Below are positions 22,331-33,440 of a stretch of 64,000 bases of DNA, piece after piece; the stretch's first letter is position 1, and each line of letters begins with the position of its first letter. The position numbers and the translations under genes are program-made. The notes under the pieces were generated by a model, which was not told the origin of the DNA, did not search any database, and saw only the letters and a program-made list of their open reading frames with translations. The stretch spans positions 93,298,070 to 93,362,069 of the forward strand of contig OX465282.1 in the NCBI GenBank assembly GCA_949987705.1, in the 5' to 3' direction. Origin of the DNA: Thereva unica (Eukaryota; Arthropoda; Insecta; Diptera; Therevidae).

Positions 22331-22893
22331 TTCAAAAGATCCTCTGTGAAACTGTCGGCGGGCGATCGGGTGTCGTCGACTTTACAATTTTTTCCACTAA
22401 ATTCTAAATTTTCTAATGTTTCTGAATGTACTAAATTTTCTAAATTAGGGCTTTCGCCTTGAAGAGGGCGCTCGAGAGACTGAAAATTGGCTAAATCCTC
22501 TCTAAATTTGAGGGTGCTCTGCTTTAAGTTTTCTATTTGTGTCAGGCGGCTTTCACGAGTTCTTTTTGTTTCTCGTTCTACTGCCTGACACGCGATGATA
22601 TTTATGTCACCTGTCTCGAGCGCTCTCTTCAAAATTTGATCTAAACTTAACTTAAAACCTACTTGTTGATTCGCTGTATTTCCTAAGATGGTATCGCTTC
22701 TCAGCTTCCTGGGTGATCCAGCTACTGTTGTTGGCGTCGATGTGTTGTCTGCCTGTCTGGGTAGAGGACTAGTGTCGTTGGGCCCTGGAGCTGTTGAAGG
22801 GCCTGCTATTAGTTGGTGATCCCTCGGTGGGGGAGTTTCTGAATGTTGGTTGTCCCCTGGTTGGCCCTCTGACATAGGGCGTATCCTGGGCAC
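22267..22893 (-). CDS. Element B Gag-like N-terminal frame
   Basis: 208 codons on the minus strand, located between the primer site and pol and overlapping the start of the pol frame by 64 bases in another frame. The N-terminal third is rich in Pro, Ser, Thr and Asn; the rest is charged and helical-looking. I see no capsid signature or zinc knuckle, so most of gag and the start of the protease are probably deleted. Assignment as Gag rests on position only. Confidence 0.5.
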   Translation of the reverse strand: MPRIRPMSEGQPGDNQHSETPPPRDHQLIAGPSTAPGPNDTSPLPRQADNTSTPTTVAGSPRKLRSDTILGNTANQQVGFKLSLDQILKRALETGDINIIACQAVERETKRTRESRLTQIENLKQSTLKFREDLANFQSLERPLQGESPNLENLVHSETLENLEFSGKNCKVDDTRSPADSFTEDLLNWVSVSLTDSEKDLNFDKMSQ

Positions 22894-23132
22894 GGATGAA
22901 GCCCGCTATAAGTCCCTCGTCGAAAAAAAAACTTAGGGGGGTAAATGCGTGCTCGCCTGGAGCAGAGGCACGTAAAGATGATTACCCCCGAGCGTTGATT
23001 CTTTGGAGGATCTGGGAATTTTTATACGCTGCAGGTAGACGCTAACACTGCCCCCAAGTTAGGCTCAGCCTTGGGTTCGAGATCAATGGAGCCTTGACCA
23101 GCAGTATTCACGCCTTTGTAGTTAGCGCACAC

Positions 23133-23153
23133 AGATCCTACCGGCTGCGCCAA
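23133..23153 (-). other. Primer binding site of element B
   Basis: Minus strand TGGCGCAGCCGGTAGGATCT directly follows the LTR end (GTTATATTAGTGTGTTTT). This form resembles the tRNA-Ser primer site of 17.6/297-type gypsy elements. It fixes the 3' edge of the 5' LTR at 23,154. Confidence 0.7.
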
Positions 23154-23177
23154 AAACACACTAATATAACTTTTTTT

Positions 23178-24073
23178 GACATGAATCAAGACCTTCTCAA
23201 CTACAGGCCATGCAGCTGTATCTGGCACCAATACAACCATAGCTGAGAATGGTCCCAAGATTTGACAGTTGCTGAGAATTTAATGGCGCAGAGTACGTTC
23301 GGAAGTGTTTTCGTTATAGTTTTGTGGTAAAAAGTGGTAAATTATTGAAATTTATCGCTTTAAACCATACAAGGATTATCAGTGATTATTTCTTTAGTGA
23401 TTTAATAAAAAAATATATAAAAAAAATAGTGATTTAGTGTATTTTTGGTGTCTTAATTGTTAAGGTGATCAATTTATTTTACATTCGCGGTGTTTTTTTC
23501 GTGTATATTAAGGGAAAATATGCTGAATATTTAATTAAAAGTGATTTTAAAGTCATTAATTAATTTATTTTGCAATTATTACTAAACATATAAGTACAGA
23601 AAAGTGCGAATGGAAAAGTGAATAAGAGAAGTGTTTTTCGGCACCTATATTTTTAATAATAATATCATAATATATGTATTAATCACTTTAAAATCACTTT
23701 TAATTCCATAACTACACAAAACATTAAATATTCAACATTTTTTTCGTAAATAAACATGAAAAAACCACCGTGAATGTGAAAAAAAGTTGATCGCCTTAAC
23801 AATTTGAACACTTAAACACACTTAATCACCAAATTTGTTTTATTTTTTTAATGAAATCACTAAAAAACTATTCACTGATAAATCCAAGTGCAGTAAAAGT
23901 GTTAAAATACAATATTTTATCACTTTTTACTGCAAAAATAAACACAAAAATTCTGCGCGTACGGCTTCCGCGCCATGTTACTCCGGTGTGCGGTGACTTT
24001 TGGGCCTATTACCAACACCACGAAAAATTCATCTACGAGGCCTGTAGTTGAGAGGGTCTTGCATGAATATGTC
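23178..24073. repeat. Long foldback: arms of about 400 bp
   Basis: The left arm starts at 23,178 (TCAAGACCTTCTCAACTACA at about 23,186-23,205) and its diverged complement ends at 24,073 (TGTAGTTGAGAGGGTCTTG near 24,043). Matching blocks continue inwards: GGCGCAGAG / rc of TTCCGCGCC, TTATCAGTGA / rc of TCACTGATAA, GTTAAGG / rc of CCTTAAC, and TTAAAAGTGATTTTAAAGT / rc of ACTTTAAAATCACTTTTAA at about 23,536 and 23,690. The arms are roughly three-quarters identical. The loop is about 100 bp. Confidence 0.75.
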
Positions 24074-24254
24074 TTAAGCTGGTGACATATCCAAGCCGTA
24101 CATGCATTGCATTCAGAGGCTCCATGAAATCCGGCGAATTTCCTCTGACACAATATTACATGGTTGCGTTCCGTGCCGGCTTTCACACATAGCCCGAAAA
24201 TCTAAGTAACGTGTTCATGTGTTTGTGTGCTTATGCTTGTGTGTGCTATCTCGA

Positions 24255-26020
24255 ATGCGGCAATGCCAAAGCCTTCTATATTTACAAGCCATGCACGAAG
24301 AAATCTCACACTCACAATGAAAGCACAATAGGACTTCAATTTAGCTGTCAAACTGTGTGGAGTGCGGCTATGTGGGTTTATTGGGAATCAATTTATTTTT
24401 TTTAAGCAAATTAAAACAAAATTTATGGACATTAATTGTAACATTTATTTACTACATATTACAAAGTTGTGTTAATAATGTAAATAATAAATGTAATTGC
24501 AGCCCTTTCTTCCTTAATGAATATTATTTCAAATTTCATTCTATGTTTACCAAGCAAATATCGTACCTGGAGGTAGGAGAGTACCGCTAAAAACAAATTT
24601 ATATAAATATTTAGGAATTTTTAGCATACTATTCGTTTCAACTTATCTTCATTTTCTCATTTTGCTTTAAAACTGGAACTGGCTGCAACAGAAACTGGCT
24701 GGTCCTTCAGGTGACAACATGCCCTCAGAGAACAATTTCGGGTATTTAAGTAAAAATCTAAGCCCAAACGAAAATTTTGCTTTTAACTTTTTAAAAAACT
24801 GTTATTTTTAACAAAAAATCACGGCACTTTCATTAATAAAAGCCTTTTTGTGGCACGAAACACTTGTTTTCCTCGTTATTAAAGGGATTTTGACATTTTA
24901 TTCTTCCTTTACCAACATAAAACCCGTAAATTTTAGTAGTAACATATGTATATTTAATTTGCAGTCTTATGTTACTTATTTTGGGCACTTTTTGCACTGT
25001 AACACGTTTTTTATTTTGAGGAAATAAGTTTTATTTTTAATAAAATCACACTCGTAACAGAACTTTTCGCGACACGAAAACTTCTTTCCCTTTGATTTTA
25101 ATGGGATTTTGACGTTTCACGAATTTTGGTTGGGACTTCATACAACTATATACACACACCTACAGCATGGCTTGTAAATGTAGAAGGCTTTGGGCAATGC
25201 AGAAAAAGTTGAAAGTAGCCCGACCTTTGCGTGGCATGCCTTCCATTCACGGGATATTCCGTCAGCTCGCATTTGAATACACACACTTCTATATTATCTG
25301 TCAACGAATGCAATCAAAGCCTTCTACATTTACAAGCCATGCACAACAAAATTTCACACTCACATTCAAAGGTGCATGGGACTTCAATTTTGCTGTCAGA
25401 CTGTGTGGAGTGCGGTTATGTACGTTTATTGGGAATAAATTATTGGGGATAAAATCTTCTTTAAACCAAATAAAAACAAAAATTATGGACATTAATTGTA
25501 ACATTTATTAATTACATATTATAAAGTTGTGATAATAATGTAAATAATAAATGTAACGTAAATAATGTAATGTAAATATGTAATAAACGAAAATTTTGCT
25601 TTTATCTTTATAAAAAAACTATTATTTTTAACAAAAAATCCCGGCACTTTCATTAATAGAAAACTTTCCGCGGCACGAAACACTTGTTTTCCTCGTTATC
25701 AAAGGGATTTTGATATTTTTTTCTCCATTGCCAACATAAACCTCGTAAATCTTATTAATAACACTGTTTATTTAAATTGCAAATTTATGACAGGTAAATT
25801 GGGTACTTTTTGCATTATTGTACGTTTTTTACATTGATGGAATAGCTCTTATTTTCAATAAAATCACACTCGAAACAGCACTTTCCGCGGAACGAAAACT
25901 TCTTTCCCTTTGATTTTAATGGGACTTCGATATTTCACGAATTTAAGTTGGGACTTCATACAACCACACACACACACCTACAGCATGGCTTGTAAATATA
26001 GAAGGCTTTGAATGCAATGC
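24255..26020. repeat. Two tandem foldback units, period about 1.05 kb
   Basis: Unit 1 (24,255-25,200) begins with AAAGCCTTCTATATTTACAA and ends with the inverted form TTGTAAATGTAGAAGGCTTT. Unit 2 (25,307-26,020) has the same ends. The units share long blocks in the same order, for example ATGGACATTAATTGTAACAT (24,424 and 25,486), AATAATGTAAATAATAAATG, and AACTTCTTTCCCTTTGATTT (25,079 and 25,896). Unit 2 lacks about 300 bp found in unit 1. Neither has a credible frame. Confidence 0.7.
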
Positions 26021-26047
26021 ATGTACGGCTTGGATATGTCACCAGCT

Positions 26048-26599
26048 TTATCCCTGGAGTCTATTCAAAAGAATGTGCGGAACGGAAATCGGCACATTCC
26101 TTGACTCATTTTGTTTTTGTTTTGCTTTGTTTATTCTTTCGTCGTCATTGGGTGGACTTTTTTTTTGTTCAATCGCTGCAAGTTCTTGTTCCAAGAGTGA
26201 GAAAAAGTGTCGAGGATTTTTTACTTTGTGCGAGATTTTTTAAACAGCTTAGAAAAGGTGTGCTTGAGTCGTCGTCCGTCGCGCGATATTTTTGTGTTTT
26301 CGAAGCGGGGCGGAATCAGAGTCGATATCAGGGAATTTTCTTACTAAGCAGTTTGCGGTCGCGGTGCGTTTAGAATTTTTGCAAAAGCACAATTTTTTTA
26401 TTTTGAACGATTTCGTTTCGTGTGTTTGTATTCTGTTACATTGTGGAAAAAGGATAAGGTGGTTGAAGGGTATGTATTGAAGCGAGACAGATATATATTG
26501 TTGTGTGCATTCCTTTCGACCCCCTCCAGGAGTTCTTTCCAATAAGAACAAGAAGGTGATTTCCAATAAGAACAAGAAACAAATAGACCCCAGGGATAA
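26048..26599. mobile_element. Insertion F with 18-bp terminal inverted repeats
   Basis: TTATCCCTGGAGTCTATT (26048-26065) faces AATAGACCCCAGGGATAA (26582-26599); the arms match at 17 of 18. The unoccupied site is visible in the inverted sister copy at 24061-24085: GAATATGTC-TTAA-GCTGGTGAC. F therefore entered at TTAA, or at TTA/TAA, inside cluster E. It is 552 bp with no transposase. A TTAA target suggests piggyBac and a 3-bp TTA/TAA suggests PIF/Harbinger; the flanks do not decide between them. Confidence 0.65.
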
Positions 26600-26648
26600 G
26601 ACATATTCATGTCTACTGTGCCATCGAGAAGCCATGGCACTTCCCGTC

Positions 26649-27600
26649 TTTTTTTTTAAATTGTTTTATTAATATTTTATTATTCCTTAAAATTCTCTTT
26701 AATAAACTTGAAGTTGTTTTCCTACTTTTTTTTTGTTATTTCTTGTTATCATTGGTTTATAGCACGACCTTACTTTTTTTTTGCATGTATATAAATGTAT
26801 TTTCTCAATTCTATTTATATTTATTTTTGTTTTTCTATATGAAACAATTCTCAAACAACACAAAATTCTTGTTCTTAAAAAATTCACAACAACATAAAAT
26901 TACATATATTTTAAACTGGCCCGTATTTGTATTTATTTATTTTTTCTTTTATATTCTTCTTACGGGTTTAAAAACTCTTTCATTATCATTAAGCGCAACA
27001 AAAACAATTAGAAGGAAAGTCTCGAGAACGCGATGAGCACGGACATCGATTTCAGTGTACACAAGACAGAAGATCGCGGTCAATCGTTAACTTATCCTTT
27101 TAAAAAATTGAAGGCAATTATCGCGCCCGCCGCGGTCAATGGTTAAAACAACACTCTACAAGGGCGACCTCCCGCCGTTGCAATTCAAACAAAAACTCTT
27201 CGAAAGATCACCGCCGTGAAAATTTCATCAATTTCTTTTTCAACCCGCCACGGATGATAGTTGAAACAATACTCTTCGATTTTAAAAATCGATCGCGCTT
27301 TAGTTACCTAAAGCTTTCTTTTCGAAAAATCCTTCGGTTTGCATTTTTCTTCCGGGCCTTCAACCTTGGTGCAAAAGTCACCTGCTGGTGCTTGACCCAA
27401 GGCTGAGGTCGCCGGCCGGAAAAACGCACCCGTCGGCTTTTCTCCAAGTGCCCGGCGCAATTTGCTTACGAGCTTCAATTTCTTTCGCAAGCCAAATTGC
27501 GCTAAATTTTTGTTGTCAATTTCCTTTGGCGTTTCAGGTTACACCTGGATGTTGTGCACGGGTCGTTTACCGGCCCCGTGCACTTTTAGTGAACACAACA
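26649..27600 (-). repeat. 5' LTR of element B (main part)
   Basis: The segment 26649-27107 matches the 3' LTR remnant at 13513-13973. The remaining 27108-27600 has no partner and ends, read on the minus strand, with TGTTGTGTTCAC, a plausible LTR start. A short tail up to 27,683 before the CAAAAT junction may also belong to B. The final 24 bases of this LTR lie at 23154-23177 beyond cluster E. Confidence 0.7.
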
Positions 27601-27683
27601 TTCGAAGTTCAAGAATTTTAGATGTTTAGAAATAGTTTTGGAGATTTAAATAGGAAATTGACTAATTTTGAGAGCTGCTCAAA

Positions 27684-28650
27684 ATTTCTACATAACAAAT
27701 TCCAGAATTTCCGTGGGACCGAATTCACATTGATTACGCGGGACCATTTCATGACTATTACTTTTTAGTAATGGTGGATGCAAAAACGAAGTGGCCAGAA
27801 ATTTTCATGACCAAATCAATCACTTCGGAAATAACATTAAAATTCATCAAAAATGTTTGCTCAAGATTTGGAATCCCAAAAACCATTGTTTCTTCAGATA
27901 ATGGGGCGCAATTCACCAGTCAAGTTTTCAGAGAATTTTGTGAAGCCAATGGAATCGAGCACCTCAGATCTCCTCCTCATCATCCACAATCAAATGGACA
28001 AGCGGAAATCCTCGTGGATATATTTAAGCGAGCCATATGTCAAAAATTAACGAGGGAGAGGGATTAGAAGATACCTTAAATACATTTTTATCAACTTATC
28101 GTTACACACCAAACAAAAACATAAATGGGAAATCACCGGCAGAAGGGATGCTTGGTCCTAAGATCAGAACAATACTTGATTTACTTCACCCAAAATCGGC
28201 AACTTTGTGTCAGAAGAATGATAAACAGAACGAGCAGTATAATAGACAACACGGTGCCGTATGCCGAAGACTTATGAAAGGTGATTATGTTTTTATGCTA
28301 AAGTGTATCACAATAACAGCTGGAAATGGGTGCCAGGCACAATTATAGAAAAAGTGGGAAATGTGATTTTTAATGTCCTACTACAATCACAAAGAAATCG
28401 TTTGATAAGGGCTCACACAAATCAATTGAAATCCAGGAATATATCAACAAAAGATCGCACTACTAACAACAATCAACATCAAAATCAGTTGTCACTAGAT
28501 ATATTGCTGGGCGAATTTAATACATCTGCAGACTCGGATACAAACACAGAGGTCTTTTCAACACCATCATCATCACCATCAAGGCAGGTAGAAATTCCTC
28601 AGCATACTTCAAGAAGTCCAACACTTAACATCAGAACTACTCGTACCTAA
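27684..28650 (+). pseudogene. Element A integrase core and C-terminus
   Basis: Continues the integrase begun at 13.4 kb. FPWDRIHIDYAGP gives the first catalytic Asp, SSDNGAQFTSQ the second, and HHPQSNGQAEI the Glu. The next frame has LNTFLSTYRYTPNKNINGKS, and a third frame has the C-terminal VGNVIFNVLLQ ... LIRAHTNQLKSR. Two frameshifts (near 28,040-28,060 and 28,310-28,340) and an early TAA show decay. The Asp-Asp-Glu residues themselves are intact. Confidence 0.85.
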
Positions 28651-28690
28651 TGTTAAACTTCCACTGCGGTTCGGAGATTATGAACTCTAT

Positions 28691-28908
28691 TAGAAGGGGG
28701 AGGTGTTGGCAATATTGGGAAATGGACGAAAGGCAGTGAACAAGAAGAAGAGAAAAAGTTAGTTGATTGATGGAGTGAAGTGTACGCAAGTGTGTAAGCC
28801 AAGGGTAATAAATATTATAGGTATATAAAATAATAAATAAAATTCATCTGTACTGTAAGCATTGTTATACGCGTGTTATTATTTAATAACCCTACCAAAA
28901 ATACAACA
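28691..28908 (+). repeat. Polypurine tract and 205-bp 3' LTR of element A
   Basis: AGAAGGGGGAGG (28692-28703) is followed by TGTTGGCAATATTGGG at 28,704. The segment closes with AAAATACAACA at 28,908, giving matched TGTTG...CAACA ends and a 205-bp LTR, short but usual for this lineage. It contains AATAAATA/AATAAA polyadenylation-like motifs near 28,808-28,842. The 5' LTR is not found in the window. Confidence 0.7.
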
Positions 28909-30334
28909 CCACCATCAGGAAAGTCAAAACCTTATTTGACAATAAATTGAGAAGTAAACTCCTTAATGCAACCTCTGGTAGCAAAAACTTCTTCAGCAAA
29001 TCCAAGGCCGATTTATTAGCATCTCTGTTCGTTTCAAATTCTTCTTAACCTGAAACTGATACGCTACCACCGGTTCTCGAGCACAACGCTCATTCAGCAT
29101 TCATTCATTCAGCTTGATGCTATCAAATCCACTGGATCTGATAATATACCCCCTATCGTCTTAAATCAATGCGCCTCACCTTTGGCTAAACCTCTGCGCA
29201 AACTTTTTGCACTATCATATTTTTCCGGAGTTTAGCCAGACTCTTGGAAACTTGCCCATATTCAGCCCATTCCGAAACCATGGAAACGATAATCGACAAA
29301 AAACTTATGAGATATCTAGAATCCATCCAACCTACTCATAAACGACAGACAGTATGGCTTCCGACGAAAAAGATCCACTGGCGAGATTTTAGTTTTTTAA
29401 AGCTATTGGAGTCGACTCACTTCTATAGAAGTGGATCGACAGTTTCCTTTCCGGCCCTTCAATCAGGGTAGTATTGGATGTCGTCAAATCCGCATCCCAC
29501 CCTAGCTCTGCGAGGGTCCTCCAGGGATCAATTTTTTCTCCTGCCCTCTTTCTTATTTTTATAAATGACCTGCTTTCAATCCCCTCCAACCCACTTCTCA
29601 GCTTCGGTACCCTGCGTTACTCTTACGGCTTGGATACAAGACAAATACGTGCCAGACCCTGTCTTGATGGCCGTGAACTAATGTCCAACTCTATTAATAA
29701 AGATATTAAACTCATTCTAGAGTGGGGGAGCAAGTATCGTGTTGAATTCAACCCTACCAAAACCAAGGACTTTCTTATATCAAAAAAATAGTTCAACACC
29801 TCTCCATCCGTGACGGTGGGTGAAGTTCAACTAATGGACGATCTCTCCCTGCACATCTTAAGCGTGACATTAGCTAAAGACTTTCGATGGAATGACCACA
29901 TATATGTATTTCAAATCGTCAAACAAGCATCCCGGTGCTTGGGATTTATTAAGAGGTGTAAGTTCCTCCTCCAGCCATCGGCCCGTGCTGTTATTTATAA
30001 ATCCTACATTCGGACTCTTCTCGAAAACAACTCTCTCATTTGGGGCGGCGCCTCGGCAACCACCTTGAGATGGTTAGGTAAGGTGCAAAAAGGGGCCCTT
30101 AAATTAACTGATGACGTTACTGTTTGCTCCACCGTCGACCCCTTGAGCCACCGTAGGAATCTAGCAGCACTGACAAAATTCTATCGCTACTATCATAAAG
30201 ATTGGTCCATCGACATAAATGCTCTCCTGCCTCCACGGCAATTTTATACCCGCAGATTAGCTCCTACAACATCCAAGAGTTCAAATGCAGAGTTCATCGC
30301 CATGTTCTTCAACACGCCCCCCCTCGCACCGTGA
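28909..30334 (+). pseudogene. Decayed non-LTR reverse transcriptase (CR1/Jockey-group)
   Basis: Several frames together give RT landmarks in order: SKSKADLLASLF, KSTGSDNIPPIVLNQCA, PDSWKLAHIQPIPKP, METIIDKKLMRYLES, QGSIFSPALFLIFINDLL, then SLHILSVTLAKDFRWNDHI and RAVIYKSYIRTLLENNSLIW. The YADD box is degraded (about 29,615-29,640). Multiple stops, frameshifts and internal deletions are present, and no endonuclease is visible. It adjoins the right LTR of A, so A may have inserted into it. Confidence 0.75.
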
Positions 30335-32080
30335 CGTGACAAACGACACGACGGACTAGTAGTACAAAAGGTAATTCCTGAGCTTAGCACTGCCACATAA
30401 AAAAGGCACATTATTTGAAAAAAGCCTAGATAAAATGAATCTTCTAAATTCGCTCTAAAAATGATTTGTTCTAGTACAAAATCCTTTTTCTTCCTTTTTA
30501 CAAAAGCTTCTTGAAGCTTTTTTCTCTTTAAGTAAAAGGATTTTCATGAATCACTTCAGTTCCTCTAAAAGCACGTTACAAGCCGGTTGATAAGTATCAC
30601 AAAAAGGCTACCAAACGCCGAATACATTGCCTAGCAGCTCACACTTACATTAGCTGCGATTAAACCGTATTTATTGAAACAGTGAAGTGTTGTAAGCTTT
30701 TTCAATTGATTTCCTCCTAAATTTTCACAGTCCTTTCTGAAAATTGAAAACTGAAGCAGGTATTACTTAAGGAAACATGTAACTACAGTGAAAAAAGAAA
30801 TCGAAAACTACTTTTACTGCTCGAACAAGGAGAAAATTCCGGCCCGATTTTTGCTACCGCCATCACAATAATTGTACTACAGCTCCATTAAAGGGTCCGT
30901 TTCTACAGGAGACAAAACAAGGAATTAGTTTGTTGTAGTAACAGGAAACGCTGTAAGTTGAACATTCAAGAAAATTATTTTTATTGCGGTCTTATGTGTA
31001 TTGATTAATTTCAAAATTGAAGCTGGAAAGTTTTCCTCGATGTGTGTAGTGTTAAAAAGGCGATGGTGACCTTAAATTCCTTAAAAGGGGAATTCTGTCG
31101 CGCCCTGTCGCTATTAATATTTTTCCTTGTTTTATGGTCCTTTTTTGTTTCAATGATATTTTCAGTATTATTTGCTAAAATGTCTGAAAACCCAAGTATA
31201 AGATTTCATTTTCACAGATCAACTCCCAGTGCTGTTTTTTATCCTTGTTGTCAGAGGTTTTTGGGGATTAGGATAAAAATAAATCCTTTAATTAAGGAGA
31301 AAATGTAGTGTTGTTGTCACATGCTCTACAATTACCCATATGAGAGGTTTAGCTGCATGATCTTATAAATGGTGGTCCTACACCTTACTTACCCCTGCTG
31401 ATAAAATTAGACAGAGATTATTTTACAACTCTTTTTTTATCCAGTATGATTAGTCAGTTCAAGTTAGCTTTTTATTTTGTTTTAATAAAATTTTGCTAAT
31501 ATCGAGAAAATTTCTTAGAAAATAAATGGCAAAGTTATCAAATATCACTGATTTAGTCTACGAAGCTGGTTGCTATAAACCTGGAAAATATAATTTTAAT
31601 TTGGAAACTGAATACTTATTGTTTTGTAGGGCGTTAAGACCTTAAAAGTCACGATTTAATGATGTCGATTTCATGTTGTCATCCGCTAACTTTTCCATCA
31701 TCCGCACTCTTGAGCAAAATTTGATAAGTTCAGTAACAACGTGTATTATGATATTTCGTCATGGAAATCAAATTAATTTCAATTGTAATTGAACAAAGCT
31801 GTTTGAAATTATTTTGAAAGCGTGTATTATTACAGCAAATCTATTATTTCTGTATAAATATGATATTGAGAAAAGAATGAATTTTCTATTTAACAGGTGA
31901 TTCCATATTGTTTTGTACTGAGCTACATGAAAGTGTACATTTAACAAGTTTATTTTAATTAGTTTTTTGTTTATATAACCGAAAAAAGAACGGCATAAAA
32001 ACATACAGGCACATATGTACATATACTTGCAAAATTATTTATTTAAACTTAATACATATTTTTGGAAGAGTTATTTGTAA
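30335..32080. other. No recognised gene
   Basis: AT-rich sequence with short frames only. None has a composition or motif that I can link to a family, and I see no terminal repeats. Homopolymers and TTTATTTT-type tracts are common. It may be diverged host intergenic DNA or old TE sequence. Confidence 0.5.
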
Positions 32081-32289
32081 TCTATATAAATATAATTGGA
32101 GTGTCTGTCTGTGATTTCAAAATAATTGTGTATTTTTAATTTTATATGGTCCATGTCCATTCAAAGATTTCTCAACATTGTTTTCAAAAAAATAAAAAAT
32201 TATAAAACTGTAAATTCAACATAACAAAAATAACCTGGAAAAAACTAAAGCAACTGCTTCAAACAGTTGGTTTTTGGTTGAAAACCGCC

Positions 32290-33277
32290 TTCCGCGCAGT
32301 TGTCTTTTTACAATTTCCCACAAATTTTCTATAGGGTTTAAGGCTGGTCGTCCACTGGAAGCGTATTCGAGCGGCTTCGCGCTACGGCCATACATATGAG
32401 CGGCTACAAGCGGCTCATTTGTATGGCCGAAGCGCGAAGCCGCTCGAATACGCTTCCAGTGGACGACCAGCCTAAATCGGGTGATTAAGCCATTCTAGCA
32501 CATCAACCTGATTATCCTGTAGCCACTGCCTCACTACAAGTGATGTGTGTTTTGGATCCCGATCATGTTGAAATCTCCAACGTAGTGGCATTTCCTCCTC
32601 CGCATAGGGTAGCATATTGTTTCGCAATATGTCTCTGTACACAAATTTATCCATTATGGTGTCAATTTTGACAATAGGTCCAATTCCTGCTCCGGAAAAA
32701 CATCCCCACACCATGACGGATCCTCCACCGTGTTTCACTGTTAAGTTGCAGTACTTGGGGTTCAGTCTCTCACCTTTCGGCCGCCTTACATGACACATTC
32801 CGTCGCTCTGGATCAAATTGAATTTCGATTCTTCCGACCACAATACACTCTTCCATTGTGTTTCAGTCCGTGTTATGTACTTCCTTGCAAAGCTGACTCT
32901 TAATATGCGATTTTTCCTTGAAATAAGGGGCTTTGATGCTGGTCGTCTACTCCTTAAGCCTACTGCAAGTGCTCGTTTTCTGATTGTTCGCGAGGAAACT
33001 TGTAAACCCATGTCCCTGAGAACTACTTCTGAAGATATTCCAGGCATTTGTCTTATTTTTCTTATTATTAGAGCATCTCCACGTGCCGTAGTTTTCCTAG
33101 GACCTCCACCTTATGTACCGTTTGAATACTTCCTGTTTCATTAAATTTTTTTAGAAGTCTAGAGACAACGGATTTTGGTACACTGTACCTTTCAGCAAAT
33201 GTTTTTTGACACACACCACGGGTAAAGTCGTCAATAATACACTGTTTGGTGATATTGTTATACTTATTCCGCGCCAT
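32290..33277 (-). pseudogene. Tc1-like transposase, broken
   Basis: Starts near 33,277 (MARNKYNNITKQCIIDD) with a helix-turn-helix region (FAERYSVPKSVVSRLLKKF). A frameshift near 33,105 leads to MPGISSEVVLRDMGLQVSSR. The first catalytic position reads WSEESKF rather than the usual WSDE, the second is in QHDRDPKHTS, and the final Glu is in NPIENLW. The palindromic MITE at 32342-32472 sits inside DLNPIENLW, with a further frame change beside it. I could not identify terminal inverted repeats, so the element borders are unknown. Confidence 0.85.
32342..32472. mobile_element. 131-bp near-perfect palindromic MITE
   Basis: The arms read GGCTGGTCGTCCACTGGAAG inward from 32,342 and the same inward from 32,472 on the other strand. 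Matching continues for about 62 bases per arm with three or four mismatches and a loop of a few bases. It is flanked by TAA on both sides (32339-32341 and 32473-32475), a 3-bp duplication typical of PIF/Harbinger-like elements. Removing it with one TAA restores the DLNPIENLW codons of the host Tc1 transposase. Confidence 0.9.
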
Positions 33278-33440
33278 TTTTACGCCAATTTGCATAACAC
33301 GTGCTAATCAACGGCTCTCCTTGTACTGAACACTTTTCAAGAAACTTATAATAAGAATAATATAAGAATATAGGTAAAGTCCCACGCTTTTTAACATTTC
33401 GAAAGGTCGGTTATTTGGCCAATATGAGATCAGGACAGTA

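Larger units (their letters stand above)
23178..26648. mobile_element. Foldback-rich insertion cluster E in the 5' LTR of B
   Basis: The 5' LTR of B is broken in a T-run: its last bases are at 23154-23177 and the rest resumes at 26,649. The 3.47 kb between is noncoding and made of inverted repeats: a large foldback (23178-24073), two smaller foldback units in tandem (about 24,255-25,200 and 25,307-26,020), an outer inverted repeat (24061-24114 versus 26010-26047 plus 26600-26611) and insertion F (26048-26599). No transposase was found. It resembles Foldback/Galileo-type clusters, but no family is assigned. Confidence 0.65.
13462..27683 (-). mobile_element. Gypsy-type retrotransposon B, with C and E nested inside
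   Basis: Read on the minus strand: 5' LTR (about 27,600 down to 26,649, then its last 24 bases at 23,177-23,154), primer site (23,153-23,133), gag-like frame, protease end-RT, integrase, 3' LTR remnant (about 13,973-13,494). The two LTR copies share about 480 bp at high identity. The primer site TGGCGCAGCCGGTAGGATCT resembles the tRNA-Ser type used by 17.6/297-like elements. B interrupts the integrase of A. Exact outer borders are uncertain by tens of bases; CAAAAT occurs at both junctions with A (13456-13461 and 27684-27689). Confidence 0.75.
10029..28908 (+). mobile_element. Gypsy-superfamily retrotransposon A, split by D and B
   Basis: Three coding pieces in the same order and strand make one element: gag end-protease-RT-RNase H (10029-11864), RNase H end and integrase zinc region (12891-13461), and integrase core to C-terminus (about 27684-28650). 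A polypurine tract and 205-bp LTR follow (28704-28908). The gap at 11873-12890 is hAT-like D. The gap at 13462-27683 is element B with its own nested insertions, bounded by CAAAAT on both sides. No 5' LTR or gag N-terminus is seen, so A is 5'-truncated. Its protein type (short LTR, LDTASD protease, YLDD RT) is like the K02A2.6/CsRn1 lineage; the lineage call is from memory. Confidence 0.75.

Noticed and set aside
23633..23647. Shared string TGTTTTTCGGCACCT here and near 63,857
   Set aside because: Fifteen bases with no extended similarity; may be chance or a distant family link, not enough to annotate.
31042..31308. Hydrophobic 88-codon frame
   Set aside because: Isolated, AT-driven composition, no start context or homology cue.
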